Source: Henriciella sp045287255 (GTDB lineage: Bacteria; Pseudomonadota; Alphaproteobacteria; Caulobacterales; Hyphomonadaceae). Taken from it: a stretch of 64,000 nt of DNA. The stretch spans positions 1,736,001 to 1,800,000 of the forward strand of contig NZ_CP137142.1 in NCBI RefSeq assembly GCF_045287255.1, in the 5' to 3' direction. The notes beneath the pieces were generated by a model. That model ran no database searches. It saw nothing but the letters and a program-made list of their open reading frames with translations, and was not told the DNA's origin. Position numbers and translations under genes: made by a program. Below are positions 1 through 8,890 of the stretch, one piece after another (the first letter of the stretch is position 1; each line of letters begins with the position of its first letter).

Positions 1-1869
1 AGCGCGGACCGCTCCCGCCGCATCGGGCTTGTCAGCGGAGATAGCACCGCCCAACCCCTGCTCAGCGATATGCATTATGTCCGCAAAGCCCTCGAACCCT
101 TTGCAACCATCACAGAAGGCGATCTGTCCGCTCTGATCGCAGAAAACCCGGACGCGATCATCCTGACCGATATTGGGCAGATTGATCCGACTGCGCTTGA
201 GGCTGTGACCGCCTGGGTCGAAGAAGGCGGCGCTCTGATCCGCTTTGCCGGGCCGCGCATGGCGGCGAGTGGCGAAACGCTTGTCCCTGCACCACTTCGC
301 CGGGCAAGCCGTGCCATTGGCGGGGCGCTGACATGGGAAACCCCGCAACCGCTTGGCAGCTTCCCTGAAACCTCTCCGTTTGCAGGCCTGCCTGTCCCCG
401 ACGATATTCGTGTGCGCCAACAGGTTCTGGCCCGCCCCGGACCAGACCTTGCTCGTCGAACCTGGGCGCGCCTTGAAGATGGCAGCCCACTGGTCACAGC
501 CGATCAGCGTGGTCAGGGCAGTTTGATCCTGTTTCACATCACCGCAGGTCCAGATTGGTCCGACCTGCCCTATTCGGGCCTGTTCGTGGACATGCTGCGC
601 CGGGCCATTGCGGCTGGAAAAGGTGAAGCAGTCTCAGACGAGCAAGGGCTCTACACCCCGACCCTCTCGCTTAATGCGCGCGGGCAGTTGCAACAGCCAA
701 GTCCAATCGCCACGCCGTTGGAGGCGAGTGAATTCGGGATTGTTGAGCCCTCTGAAACGCACCCCCCGGGTCTTTATCAGGGGCCAGGAGGGACACGCGC
801 CTTGAATATAGCGGCCGGTGAGCGCCTCATTCCGATGACAGACTGGCCAACAAGCGCAACCCTGCTCGGTGATGCGCAGGTCAGCACCCTGCACCTTGCC
901 GGACCGCTCCTTGGTTTAGCCGGCCTTCTATTGGCCATCGATTTGATCATTGCCCTCAGCCTTGCTGGTCACCTCCCCTTGCGGCGCAAAGCTGCGACAG
1001 CAGCCCTTCTGCTGCTTTGCACAGTACCACTCGCCTCACAGGTTCCAATTGCAGAGGCCCAAGGCTTCCGCTTCGATCCAGTCCCTGAACAGCGTGAGCC
1101 GCTACCCAAGGATATCGAAGCCGCTCTTATGATGCGCCTTGCCTATATCGAAACTGGCGATGCTCGAACGGATCGTCGTACTCGTGAAGGCCTCAACGGG
1201 GTTAGCCTCACCCTGTTCCGCCGCTCCAGCGTCGAGCCCGCAGACCCACATGCGGTGAACCCGGAAACTGACGCCCTCGATGTCTACCCTGTCATCTTTC
1301 TGGTTCTGCCAGATGATCCAACGCCCTTAAGTGAAACAGCGATTGCCCGCCTCAACGCCTATATGCGTGGCGGAGGCACTCTGTTCATCGATACACGCGC
1401 AGGGGGCTCCATTGGTCAAAGCGGTTTTGATGGCCTGACCAATATTCTTCCCGGCCTCGACACCCCGGCTTTAGCCCCGGTTGCCGATGATCACGTTCTG
1501 TCACGTACGTTCTACCTGCTACAGGCCTATCCGGGTCGCTATGCCAACCGACCTCTATGGATGGAAGCCACAGGCACAGCTGAGCGCAGTGAGCGGCGCG
1601 GCGACGGCGTTAGCCGCCTGTTTGTCACAGATGCCGATTACACATCTGCCTGGGCTGTCGATGATCGCGGCCGGGCGCTCTATTCCGTTGATGGCGGCGA
1701 TGATCAGCGCGAACAAGCTATGCGTTTTGGCGTCAATCTGATCATGTATGTGCTGACCGGGAACTATAAGGAAGATCAGGTTCATATCCCGGCCTTGCTT
1801 GAACGGCTTGGGGAAGAAGATGGGGTTGGCAATTTTGAGGACGGCCCTGAAGGCGAGGTCATCCCATGA
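1..1869 (+). CDS. DUF4159 domain membrane protein (5' end outside window)
   Basis: The frame is open from base 1, so the gene starts upstream; the first visible ATG at 70 is probably internal. About 270 visible residues of soluble sequence rich in GGG/DxR turns are followed by two hydrophobic segments (about residues 275-298 and 306-324 counted from base 70) and then the DUF4159 domain, starting near GFRFDPVPEQ and running to the C-terminus. Family members sit in MoxR-ATPase/DUF58 operons with an N-terminal BatA-like region and belong to the inner membrane; their exact role is unknown. The stop overlaps the next start (ATGA at 1866-1869), so the two are translationally coupled. The missing 5' end should contain the BatA-like part. 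Confidence 0.8.
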   Translation, partial: SADRSRRIGLVSGDSTAQPLLSDMHYVRKALEPFATITEGDLSALIAENPDAIILTDIGQIDPTALEAVTAWVEEGGALIRFAGPRMAASGETLVPAPLRRASRAIGGALTWETPQPLGSFPETSPFAGLPVPDDIRVRQQVLARPGPDLARRTWARLEDGSPLVTADQRGQGSLILFHITAGPDWSDLPYSGLFVDMLRRAIAAGKGEAVSDEQGLYTPTLSLNARGQLQQPSPIATPLEASEFGIVEPSETHPPGLYQGPGGTRALNIAAGERLIPMTDWPTSATLLGDAQVSTLHLAGPLLGLAGLLLAIDLIIALSLAGHLPLRRKAATAALLLLCTVPLASQVPIAEAQGFRFDPVPEQREPLPKDIEAALMMRLAYIETGDARTDRRTREGLNGVSLTLFRRSSVEPADPHAVNPETDALDVYPVIFLVLPDDPTPLSETAIARLNAYMRGGGTLFIDTRAGGSIGQSGFDGLTNILPGLDTPALAPVADDHVLSRTFYLLQAYPGRYANRPLWMEATGTAERSERRGDGVSRLFVTDADYTSAWAVDDRGRALYSVDGGDDQREQAMRFGVNLIMYVLTGNYKEDQVHIPALLERLGEEDGVGNFEDGPEGEVIP

Positions 1870-3902
1870 TTGAAGCCTCCCGCCTCGCTTTCGACCCTTT
1901 CCTACCCTGGCCATGGCTTTGGACTCTGGCGGCTCTCTGCGGACTTGCTCTGCTCGGCTACCTTGTCCTGCGCGGGCGCGCATGGCTGACCCGCACATTG
2001 GGCCTATTTCTCTTGCTTGTTGCCACAGCCAACCCTTCCTTTGTGCAGGAAGAACGCGAGCCGCTGCCCTCTGTCGCTGCCTTGGTTCTTGATCGCAGTG
2101 ACAGTATGAGCTTTGGCGAACGACAGGCCTTGGCCCAAGCCGCTTTTGAAGCGCTTCAAACAGAGCTGGAAGCCAACACCTCCATTGATCTGCGCGTGAT
2201 AGAAGTCGACGGAAATGGTGATGGGACACGCCTCATTGGCGCGCTTGAGGGTCTGATGGCCGATGTTCCCCGCGACAGGATTGCTGGCTCTATTCTGGTG
2301 ACGGACGGACAAGTCCATGACGTTCCCGAAAACCTCTCGCGCCTGACTGAGCTTGGGCCAATCCATGGCATCATTGCTGGTGATCCGAATGCACGCGATC
2401 GACGGATCACACTCGTGGATGCGCCTGATTTCGGCATTGTCGGCGAGACCGGAAGCTTCACCCTACGCGTCGACGATCCAGGCTCAGGGCGCATCCCCAT
2501 CGAGATTTCAATCAATGGCGAGCGCCTGCGAACTGTCATGGTCGATGCGGGCGAAGACACTCTGATCGAGATTGAAACAGAACGGCGCGGCGATAACATT
2601 ATCGTCTTTGAAACGCCCGAGGGGCCGCAGGAGCTGACGCTCGCCAATAACCGGACAGCAGCAAACCTGTCAGGGGTTCGCGACGGCTTGCGTGTCCTGC
2701 TTGTAACCGGGCGGCCAAACTCATCCGGGCGGGTGTGGCGTGACCTCTTAAAGTCTGACCCTTCGGTGGATCTGGTGCACTTCACCATCCTTCGTTCAGC
2801 CTACAAATTCGACATTACCCCACTGGAAGAACTTGCCCTCATCGCCTTCCCAACCGAGGAATTGTTCGAAGAGAAGCTTGGCAGTTTCGACCTCTTGATC
2901 TTCGACCAGTATGAACGCCGCGGCATCATCACGATGGCCTATCTCGCCGATGTCGCAAACTATGTTGATGAAGGCGGCGCGCTGCTGATTGCGGGTGGCC
3001 CGGAATTCTCCAGCGGAGCCAGTCTCGCGCGCACGCCTCTGGCCGGGGTTCTGCCGGCGCTGCCAACCGGGCGCACCGTTGAAGGGCGCATGGTGCCCGA
3101 GCTTTCCGACACAGGCCGCCGCCATACGATTACGGAAGACTTTGATGGCCAGAACTGGGGCGCATGGCTGCGCTATATCGAGACAATCTCGGACACCGGC
3201 GATGTGCTGATGACGACCCCGGATGGCAGCCCGCTTCTGGCGGTTGATCGCGTCGGCGATGGCCGGGTCGCGCAGCTTAATTCTGATCAAATCTGGCTTT
3301 GGGCGCGCGGCTATGATGGCGGTGGCCCCTTCGCAGACCTGATCCGACGCACGGTCCACTGGTTGATGAAAGAACCCGAGCTTGATGAGCGCCAGCTAAA
3401 ACTCACAGCCATTGGCGACACGGTTCGCGCTGACCTACGCACGCTCTCTGATCGCGCGGCCCCTCTGATCATTACCGCGCCGGATGGCTCATTTCTGGAA
3501 CCTGACTGGCGCGCGGAAGGGCCTGGCAGTTACAGCGCGGAAGTCCCGGTCGATCAGCTCGGCCTTTATCGCGCCGAAAGTGGCGGCCTCTCGACCGTGG
3601 TCCTCAATGGCCCAGTAAACCCGCGCGAGTATGCGGCTCTGGAGGCGACACCAGACATCTTACAACCGCTGGCCGATCTATCCGGTGGGGAGACCTATCA
3701 ACTTGCGACAGCGAGTGAGTTGCCAGACATCCGCATGGTTGGCCGCCGTGCAGATGCCTCTGGACGTAACTGGCTTGGCCTGCGTGAGCGCGGCGCCTAT
3801 GCCGTCCGCAGCTCAACCAGCCTACCGCTCTTGCCGGGCTTACTCGCGGTCTTCCTGATCCTCGGTTTCACCGTCTGGGCCTGGAGACGCGAAGGGCGCT
3901 AA
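1866..3902 (+). CDS. Membrane protein with vWA-like MIDAS and glutamine-amidotransferase-like region
   Basis: 678 residues. Two N-terminal membrane segments (about 15-36 and 42-57) precede a von Willebrand A-like stretch with a DxSxS metal motif at D76-S78-S80 and a later VTDG, consistent with a metal-ion-dependent adhesion site. The middle and C-terminal parts resemble the class I amidotransferase-like domain found in the last gene of MoxR/DUF4159 operons, but I see no clear catalytic Cys-His-Glu triad, so an enzyme activity is not claimed. A last membrane helix lies at about 652-672 with a short basic tail. It overlaps the DUF4159 gene by four bases. The likely setting is a MoxR-type chaperone complex at the inner membrane; this is inferred from gene order. 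Confidence 0.75.
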   Translation: MIEASRLAFDPFLPWPWLWTLAALCGLALLGYLVLRGRAWLTRTLGLFLLLVATANPSFVQEEREPLPSVAALVLDRSDSMSFGERQALAQAAFEALQTELEANTSIDLRVIEVDGNGDGTRLIGALEGLMADVPRDRIAGSILVTDGQVHDVPENLSRLTELGPIHGIIAGDPNARDRRITLVDAPDFGIVGETGSFTLRVDDPGSGRIPIEISINGERLRTVMVDAGEDTLIEIETERRGDNIIVFETPEGPQELTLANNRTAANLSGVRDGLRVLLVTGRPNSSGRVWRDLLKSDPSVDLVHFTILRSAYKFDITPLEELALIAFPTEELFEEKLGSFDLLIFDQYERRGIITMAYLADVANYVDEGGALLIAGGPEFSSGASLARTPLAGVLPALPTGRTVEGRMVPELSDTGRRHTITEDFDGQNWGAWLRYIETISDTGDVLMTTPDGSPLLAVDRVGDGRVAQLNSDQIWLWARGYDGGGPFADLIRRTVHWLMKEPELDERQLKLTAIGDTVRADLRTLSDRAAPLIITAPDGSFLEPDWRAEGPGSYSAEVPVDQLGLYRAESGGLSTVVLNGPVNPREYAALEATPDILQPLADLSGGETYQLATASELPDIRMVGRRADASGRNWLGLRERGAYAVRSSTSLPLLPGLLAVFLILGFTVWAWRREGR

Positions 3903-4390
3903 CGCGGTACGCGCACGGCTCCTTCGAGTACATGTGCGTCCCCCGCCAAATCACGCACCATAACTCTCTCTGGATCCTGTGGCCCTGGAAAACACAGTCG
4001 CTTCCCAACCACCTCAAACCCAATCTCACCAAAATAGCGTGGCGCACCGATCAGAACGGCGGCAGGCCACCCCGCCTGCGTTGCCGCTTCGAGCGCTTCA
4101 CCCGTTACAGTAAGGCCAAGACGTTGCCCCTGAAAATCTGGATCGACTGCAACAGGGCCCACAAATACCGCTCGGTTCGCTGCTTCACCCACAACAATTG
4201 GCCAGAGCCGCGTCACCGCAATTACGCCGCCATCCTTCATCGCAACACGGCTGAGGTCCGGCAAAGACCGTGTCCCTTCCCGCAAACGCTCTGCCGTTTT
4301 AGCAAAGTGACCCGGCCCGAATGTGCGGTCATATAGTGCCTCAATCGCCTCGGCATGACGCTCGGGAATTTCTGGAACGATCTCAATCAT
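3899..4390 (-). CDS. GNAT family N-acetyltransferase
   Basis: 163 residues, the usual size for a single GNAT domain. The acetyl-CoA loop is visible as VDPDFQGQRLGLTV (Q/R-x-x-G-x-G/A type), preceded by the beta strand FVGPVAV and followed by a strand ending in GAPRYFGEIGF, the pattern of the YhbS-like branch. The substrate cannot be told. The gene is convergent with the preceding operon, the two 3' ends overlapping by four bases, and is divergent from the oxygenase-like gene at 4530 across an AT-rich 139-base gap that must hold both promoters. Confidence 0.8.
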   Translation of the reverse strand: MIEIVPEIPERHAEAIEALYDRTFGPGHFAKTAERLREGTRSLPDLSRVAMKDGGVIAVTRLWPIVVGEAANRAVFVGPVAVDPDFQGQRLGLTVTGEALEAATQAGWPAAVLIGAPRYFGEIGFEVVGKRLCFPGPQDPERVMVRDLAGDAHVLEGAVRVPR

Positions 4391-4529
4391 CGCCGCGCCA
4401 TAAAGCGCAAGCCTTTAAAAAACAATAGCTTAATTCTGCGTGTGATAAATACGGTACGGATATTGCAATGACAAAATCACACTCTTTTGCTTAAATCAGC
4501 TTTGATCTTCTTGTGTCAGGACCCTCCCC

Positions 4530-5435
4530 ATGACTGTTCAATGGCCTCAAACGACCGCCGCCGCTTTTGGCAATGATCTGATCTACGCCACACATGACCT
4601 ACATAAGCGCGATGTCTTCTCTGATGAGGGGATCATCCGCATTCTGGACGAGTTTCCGCGCGATCAACTCGCGATCTGGAAATTTGGCGGTCATAGCGAA
4701 GGCCTTGGCGAGTCGATCAGAGGCCAAGCCCCCAAGGCCAGCGGCGCTGAGATCATGGAAGCCGTGCGGTCAGGAAAATTCTGGCTCAATGTTAGGCGCT
4801 CTAACCTGCTGCTCGACTATATGGCCGAGATTGGCCAGGAAATTTTTGGCAGCCTTGAAGACGCGACAGGCCGGAAAACGCGCAAGCAGGATATGGGCCT
4901 TCTGATTTCCTCACCGGGCATTCACGTCAATTACCATCTCGATATCCCGATCGTCGCTTTGGTTCAGATACGTGGCGAGAAAACACTCTGGCTCTATCCA
5001 AATGATGACATCCATGCACCAGCCGATCAGATTGAAGACATTGTGCATATGCGCCGTGAAGAAGACCTGCCTTTCCGGGATGGCTTCGACGACAATGCGA
5101 TCAAGATTGACCTGAAGCCTGGTATGGCCCTGACATGGCCACAAGCGGCTCCACACCGGGTCCAGAATGCCGATTGTGTCAACGTTTCTCTTTCGTGCGA
5201 GTACATGACGCTACCAGCACTGATGAAAGCAAACGCCATCTACACGAATGGTATCCTACGCTCGCAGTTTGGAATGAATCCGCAAACGGCCCGTAAGCTT
5301 ACCCCCATGAACATGAGTAAAGCTGTCGCCGCACAAGCACTCAAAAAGATCACAAGGCATAAGCCAATCAATAAATCGACCCCGCCGACTTTCGAGTTGG
5401 ACCTTTCGGCAGAAAATTACGCTCGCCCCCTGTAA
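4530..5435 (+). CDS. Cupin/JmjC-like putative Fe(II) oxygenase
   Basis: 301 residues, no signal peptide, so cytoplasmic. A cupin-like core carries H136-x-D138 in NYHLD and a distal H209 in APHRVQN, which fits the HxD...H iron triad of 2-oxoglutarate-dependent oxygenases and JmjC-like hydroxylases. The segment between them (GEKTLWLYPNDD) looks like the strand and loop seen in cupin_8-type proteins. Substrate unknown; protein hydroxylation and small-molecule oxidation are both possible. The start follows a plausible AGGACC stretch 8 bases upstream. It stands alone between a divergent GNAT gene and the amidohydrolase operon, so context gives no hint to the pathway. Confidence 0.55.
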   Translation: MTVQWPQTTAAAFGNDLIYATHDLHKRDVFSDEGIIRILDEFPRDQLAIWKFGGHSEGLGESIRGQAPKASGAEIMEAVRSGKFWLNVRRSNLLLDYMAEIGQEIFGSLEDATGRKTRKQDMGLLISSPGIHVNYHLDIPIVALVQIRGEKTLWLYPNDDIHAPADQIEDIVHMRREEDLPFRDGFDDNAIKIDLKPGMALTWPQAAPHRVQNADCVNVSLSCEYMTLPALMKANAIYTNGILRSQFGMNPQTARKLTPMNMSKAVAAQALKKITRHKPINKSTPPTFELDLSAENYARPL

Positions 5436-5519
5436 ATCGGTAATTTCCGCCTCGTGACATCTTGCCAAGCGCAATAAACGCGCCACAGTCCCACAATCAA
5501 TAGTTTTGCGGGAGACGAC

Positions 5520-6941
5520 ATGAAACACGCTATCGTGGCAAGTACGTTCGCGCTGATCCTCGCCGGGGGGCTTGCCGCCTGCGGTGGAAATGGATCAAGC
5601 GAGAACTCAAAGGATAACACTGAAAAATTCGTCGTGGATGCGAACCCTTTTCCATCCACTTATACCCCTTATCCGTCTGAAACGGTGCTTCTAAAAGATG
5701 CCACCGTTCTGGATGGGCTAGGCGGCCTGATCGAGGGTGGAGATGTTCTGCTTGTTGACGGGGATGTCGCAGAAGTTGGCCAAGACATTACCGCACCTGA
5801 CGGCGCTACCATCATTGATGCGACAGGCAAATGGGTGACCCCTGGAATCATCGACAATCACAGTCATCTTGGCGTCTATCCCTCCCCATCCGTCGATGCC
5901 CATGGTGATGGCAATGAGATTTCTGGTGCCGTGACCGCTGAAGTCTGGGCCGAACATGGCATCTGGCCACAGGACCCAGGCTTTCCACGCGCGCTTGCTG
6001 GCGGAATCACCAGCCTGCAAATCCTGCCTGGCTCAGCCAATCTGTTTGGTGGACGCGGTGTCACACTGAAAAACGTTCCGGCGCGTACGATGCAAGGCAT
6101 GAAGTTCCCAGATGCCCCCTACACCCTGAAGATGGCGTGCGGAGAAAACCCGAAACGTGTCTATGGTTATGGCGGTGGGCGTTTCCCCGGTGGAGCCCCT
6201 TATTCCCGTATGGGCAATGTCGCCGGTTATCGCATGGCCTGGGCAAAGGCAGTCGAATACAAACGCGCATGGGAAAAGTATGAAGCCGAAGGCGGGACAC
6301 CCCCTACCCGTGATCTGGAACTTGATACGCTGATGGGCGTTCTGGATGGTGACATCCTTGTGCACATGCACTGCTATCGCGCCGACGAGATGGCGCTGAT
6401 CATGGATATGAGCGAGGAGTTTGGTTACAAGGTCGCAAGCTTCCACCATGCAGTTGAGAGCTATAAGATTGCCGACAAGCTCGCCAAGTATGACACCTGC
6501 TCATCCATGTGGGCCGACTGGTGGGGCTTCAAAATGGAAGCCTATGATGGCATCCGCGAAAACATCCCAATGGTTCATAATGCCGGGGCTTGTGCCATCG
6601 TTCACTCTGACAGTGACATTGGCATCCAGCGTCTCAATCAGGAAGCGGCCAAAGCGCTTTCCGATGGCCGCCGTGCCGGGATCGATATCTCCAAGGCTGA
6701 TGCCTGGACCTGGCTCTCGGCCAATCCAGCCAAATCTCTTGGGGTGTTCGATCAAACGGGCAGCCTTGAAACTGGCAAGGACGCAGATATCGTCGTTTGG
6801 TCCGGTGATCCGTTCAGCGTCTATACGCAAGCTGAGCTCGTCTATATTGACGGCGCCCTGATGTATGACCGGAACGATCCGGAGCTGCGCCCTGTAATGG
6901 ATTTCGAACTCGGCCAACCTGGTGAAGGAGACGTCAAATGA
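5520..6941 (+). CDS. Exported lipoprotein amidohydrolase
   Basis: 473 residues with a lipoprotein signal peptide ending LAAC (Cys21), so probably periplasmic and membrane-anchored. The amidohydrolase fold is complete: beta-sandwich start, metal ligands H114 and H116 in DNHSH after the VTPGIID strand, later His residues in VHMHCYRADE and SFHHAVE, and a VHSDSD strand supplying the last metal-binding Asp. The C-terminal sandwich ends with the usual DADIVVWSGDPF. It belongs to the imidazolonepropionase-like group; the substrate may be a peptide, lactam or ester and cannot be deduced. It overlaps the next gene by ATGA at 6938-6941, so both are made together. Confidence 0.85.
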   Translation: MKHAIVASTFALILAGGLAACGGNGSSENSKDNTEKFVVDANPFPSTYTPYPSETVLLKDATVLDGLGGLIEGGDVLLVDGDVAEVGQDITAPDGATIIDATGKWVTPGIIDNHSHLGVYPSPSVDAHGDGNEISGAVTAEVWAEHGIWPQDPGFPRALAGGITSLQILPGSANLFGGRGVTLKNVPARTMQGMKFPDAPYTLKMACGENPKRVYGYGGGRFPGGAPYSRMGNVAGYRMAWAKAVEYKRAWEKYEAEGGTPPTRDLELDTLMGVLDGDILVHMHCYRADEMALIMDMSEEFGYKVASFHHAVESYKIADKLAKYDTCSSMWADWWGFKMEAYDGIRENIPMVHNAGACAIVHSDSDIGIQRLNQEAAKALSDGRRAGIDISKADAWTWLSANPAKSLGVFDQTGSLETGKDADIVVWSGDPFSVYTQAELVYIDGALMYDRNDPELRPVMDFELGQPGEGDVK

Positions 6942-8209
6942 TCCGCACTCTTATTCTCACTGCCGTCAGCGGACTTGCGCTCGCCAGCGCCGCTGCTCAA
7001 GACATTGCTATTACCAATGCCAAAGTCTGGACGGGCACGACGGCTGGAACATTAGACAATGCCACAGTTATGGTCACCGATGGCGAAGTTACCGCCATAG
7101 GCGAGAATCTTGGCGCACCCCGTCCGGGTGTTCCGGTCATCGACGCGGATGGCAAATGGCTGACGCCCGGCATCATCGCCCCCTTCAGTCGCGTTGGAAT
7201 TGTTGAAGTTGGGGCTGAAGACTCAACCAATGACACCAGTGCCAGCGGAACAGTCTTCTCCGTCGCCTTGCGCGCTTCAGATGGGTTCAATCCATCTGCG
7301 ACCCCGATCGCAGTGACGCGCCTTGAAGGCGTTACACGTGTTGCGGTCGCACCATCTAATGGTGGCAATATTATTGCTGGGCAGGGTTTCATTGCCGATA
7401 CATCCGGCGCAATCGACAGCATCACCCAAGACCGCGCTTTCGTTTATATTGATCTGAGTGAACGCGGGGCCGGTATTGCAGGCGGCTCACGTCCAGCGGC
7501 GTGGGCAGCCCTTCGCGGTGCGTTTGCTGATGCACGGGGCTATCCCGCCCGCTTCATGGCGCACAATGAAGGGGACAGCCTTACCCGCACAGATGCTCAA
7601 GCGTTTGGGCGCGCCGTCCGGGGTCAGCAACTCATCCTCGTCAATGCGCATCGCGCCAGCGACATTCGCCAAATCATCGAGTTGAAGGCTGATAATAGCA
7701 ACATTGATGTCGCTATAGTCGGCGCCGATGAAGCCTGGATGGTGGCCGACGAGTTGGCAGCAGCAGATATCCCAGTCATCATTGATCCATTCTCCAACTT
7801 GCCAGCAAGCTTCTCACAACTCGGCGCAACCAGCCGGAACGCCGAACGCCTTATAGATGCTGGCGTACTGACGGCATTCGCTCACCTGGGGGACAATGGT
7901 CACCAGGCACGTCTGGTTCTGCAAAGCGCCGGGAATGCTGTTGCAAACGGAGTGAGCTTTGATGATGCTATGGCAGCCATCACAATTGCTCCGGCCAGCA
8001 TTTTCGGCCTTGGCACACTCGGCACAATTGCACCGGGTAGCACAGGCGATCTTGTGCTGTGGGATGGTGATCCTCTCGAGGTCATGAGTGCGCCTGAAGC
8101 TGTTATCATCAATGGTGAGGTACAATCACTTGAAAGCCGCCAGACCAAGCTGCGTGATCGCTACCTGGATCTGGATGAGACCGAAAGACCGCTCGCCTAC
8201 AGACGTTAA
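6938..8209 (+). CDS. Secreted amidohydrolase-like protein lacking the HxH metal site
   Basis: 423 residues with a Sec signal peptide (cleavage near ASAAAQ, residue 21) and no lipobox. It aligns with the same fold as its upstream neighbour: the strand LTPGII at residues 75-80 is followed by APFSR where the neighbour has DNHSH, so both first metal histidines are gone. A His remains in VNAHRAS, but the position of the next ligand reads VGADEAW and the final strand reads FAHLGDNGH instead of an SDS motif. The sandwich end GDLVLWDGDPL is intact. It is therefore probably a pseudoenzyme or subunit supporting the first amidohydrolase, with which it shares an ATGA overlap. An altered active enzyme is the other possibility. 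Confidence 0.8.
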   Translation: MIRTLILTAVSGLALASAAAQDIAITNAKVWTGTTAGTLDNATVMVTDGEVTAIGENLGAPRPGVPVIDADGKWLTPGIIAPFSRVGIVEVGAEDSTNDTSASGTVFSVALRASDGFNPSATPIAVTRLEGVTRVAVAPSNGGNIIAGQGFIADTSGAIDSITQDRAFVYIDLSERGAGIAGGSRPAAWAALRGAFADARGYPARFMAHNEGDSLTRTDAQAFGRAVRGQQLILVNAHRASDIRQIIELKADNSNIDVAIVGADEAWMVADELAAADIPVIIDPFSNLPASFSQLGATSRNAERLIDAGVLTAFAHLGDNGHQARLVLQSAGNAVANGVSFDDAMAAITIAPASIFGLGTLGTIAPGSTGDLVLWDGDPLEVMSAPEAVIINGEVQSLESRQTKLRDRYLDLDETERPLAYRR

Positions 8210-8218
8210 AAACAGGAG

Positions 8219-8246
8219 GGCGGGCCTTTGCAGGTCCGCCTTTTTT
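8219..8246 (+). terminator. Rho-independent terminator of the amidohydrolase operon
   Basis: An 8-base-pair stem (GGCGGGCC with GGTCCGCC, one G-T pair), a six-base loop and six T residues follow the second amidohydrolase stop by 9 bases. It ends only 7 bases before the next start codon. Confidence 0.9.
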
Positions 8247-8253
8247 ACAGTCG

Positions 8254-8877
8254 ATGACGCTCACACTCTATCACTGCAAAGATGCCCGCTCCCTGCGCCC
8301 CTTATGGTGCCTTGAAGAAATGGAGCTGCCCTATGAATTGGTCACACTTCCATTTCCACCACGCGTCTTCGCCAAAGAGTATAAAGATATCAATCCACTC
8401 GGCACGATCCCATACCTGATTGATGGGGATACGCGAATGAGCGAAAGTACCGGGATATGCCATTACCTGACCAACTCATATGGCCCAACTGATCTTGCTC
8501 TAACGCCGGACCATTCGGACTATGGGGCCTTCCTGAACTGGCTCTATTTCAGCGATGCAACCCTGACATTCCCGCAAACTCTGGTCTTGCGCTATTCTGT
8601 ACTTGAACCAGAAGAGCGCCGCCTCCCCCAAGCTGCAGAAGACTATGCGAAATGGTTTTCAGGCCGCCTGCGCCATGTCGAAGCCGCTCTGGAGGGGAAG
8701 GACTTTCTGGTCGCAGACCGCTTTACGATTGCTGATATTGCAATCGGTTACGCGCTCTTCCTCGCCAGCACTTTGAAGCCGCTCGCTCCGCTTCTAACCC
8801 CAAACTGCCTGCGCTACCTTCACGCGCTTAAAGCCCGTGATGGTTTCAAGCGCGCACAAGATGCCCAGAGCACTTAA
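8254..8877 (+). CDS. Glutathione S-transferase family protein
   Basis: 207 residues with the two-domain GST layout. The thioredoxin-like N-terminal domain shows LYHCKDARSLRPLWCLEE, the cis-Pro strand GTIPYL, and the ESTGICHYL helix that binds the glutathione gamma-glutamyl group. The all-alpha C-terminal domain has the N-capping motif RFTIADIAIG. Cytoplasmic. The start is just 7 bases after the T-run of the preceding terminator, and no Shine-Dalgarno sequence is visible, so the message may be leaderless or start inside the terminator region. It is convergent with the RND operon. The physiological substrate is unknown. Confidence 0.85.
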   Translation: MTLTLYHCKDARSLRPLWCLEEMELPYELVTLPFPPRVFAKEYKDINPLGTIPYLIDGDTRMSESTGICHYLTNSYGPTDLALTPDHSDYGAFLNWLYFSDATLTFPQTLVLRYSVLEPEERRLPQAAEDYAKWFSGRLRHVEAALEGKDFLVADRFTIADIAIGYALFLASTLKPLAPLLTPNCLRYLHALKARDGFKRAQDAQST

Positions 8878-8890
8878 GAACAGTAGGTTT

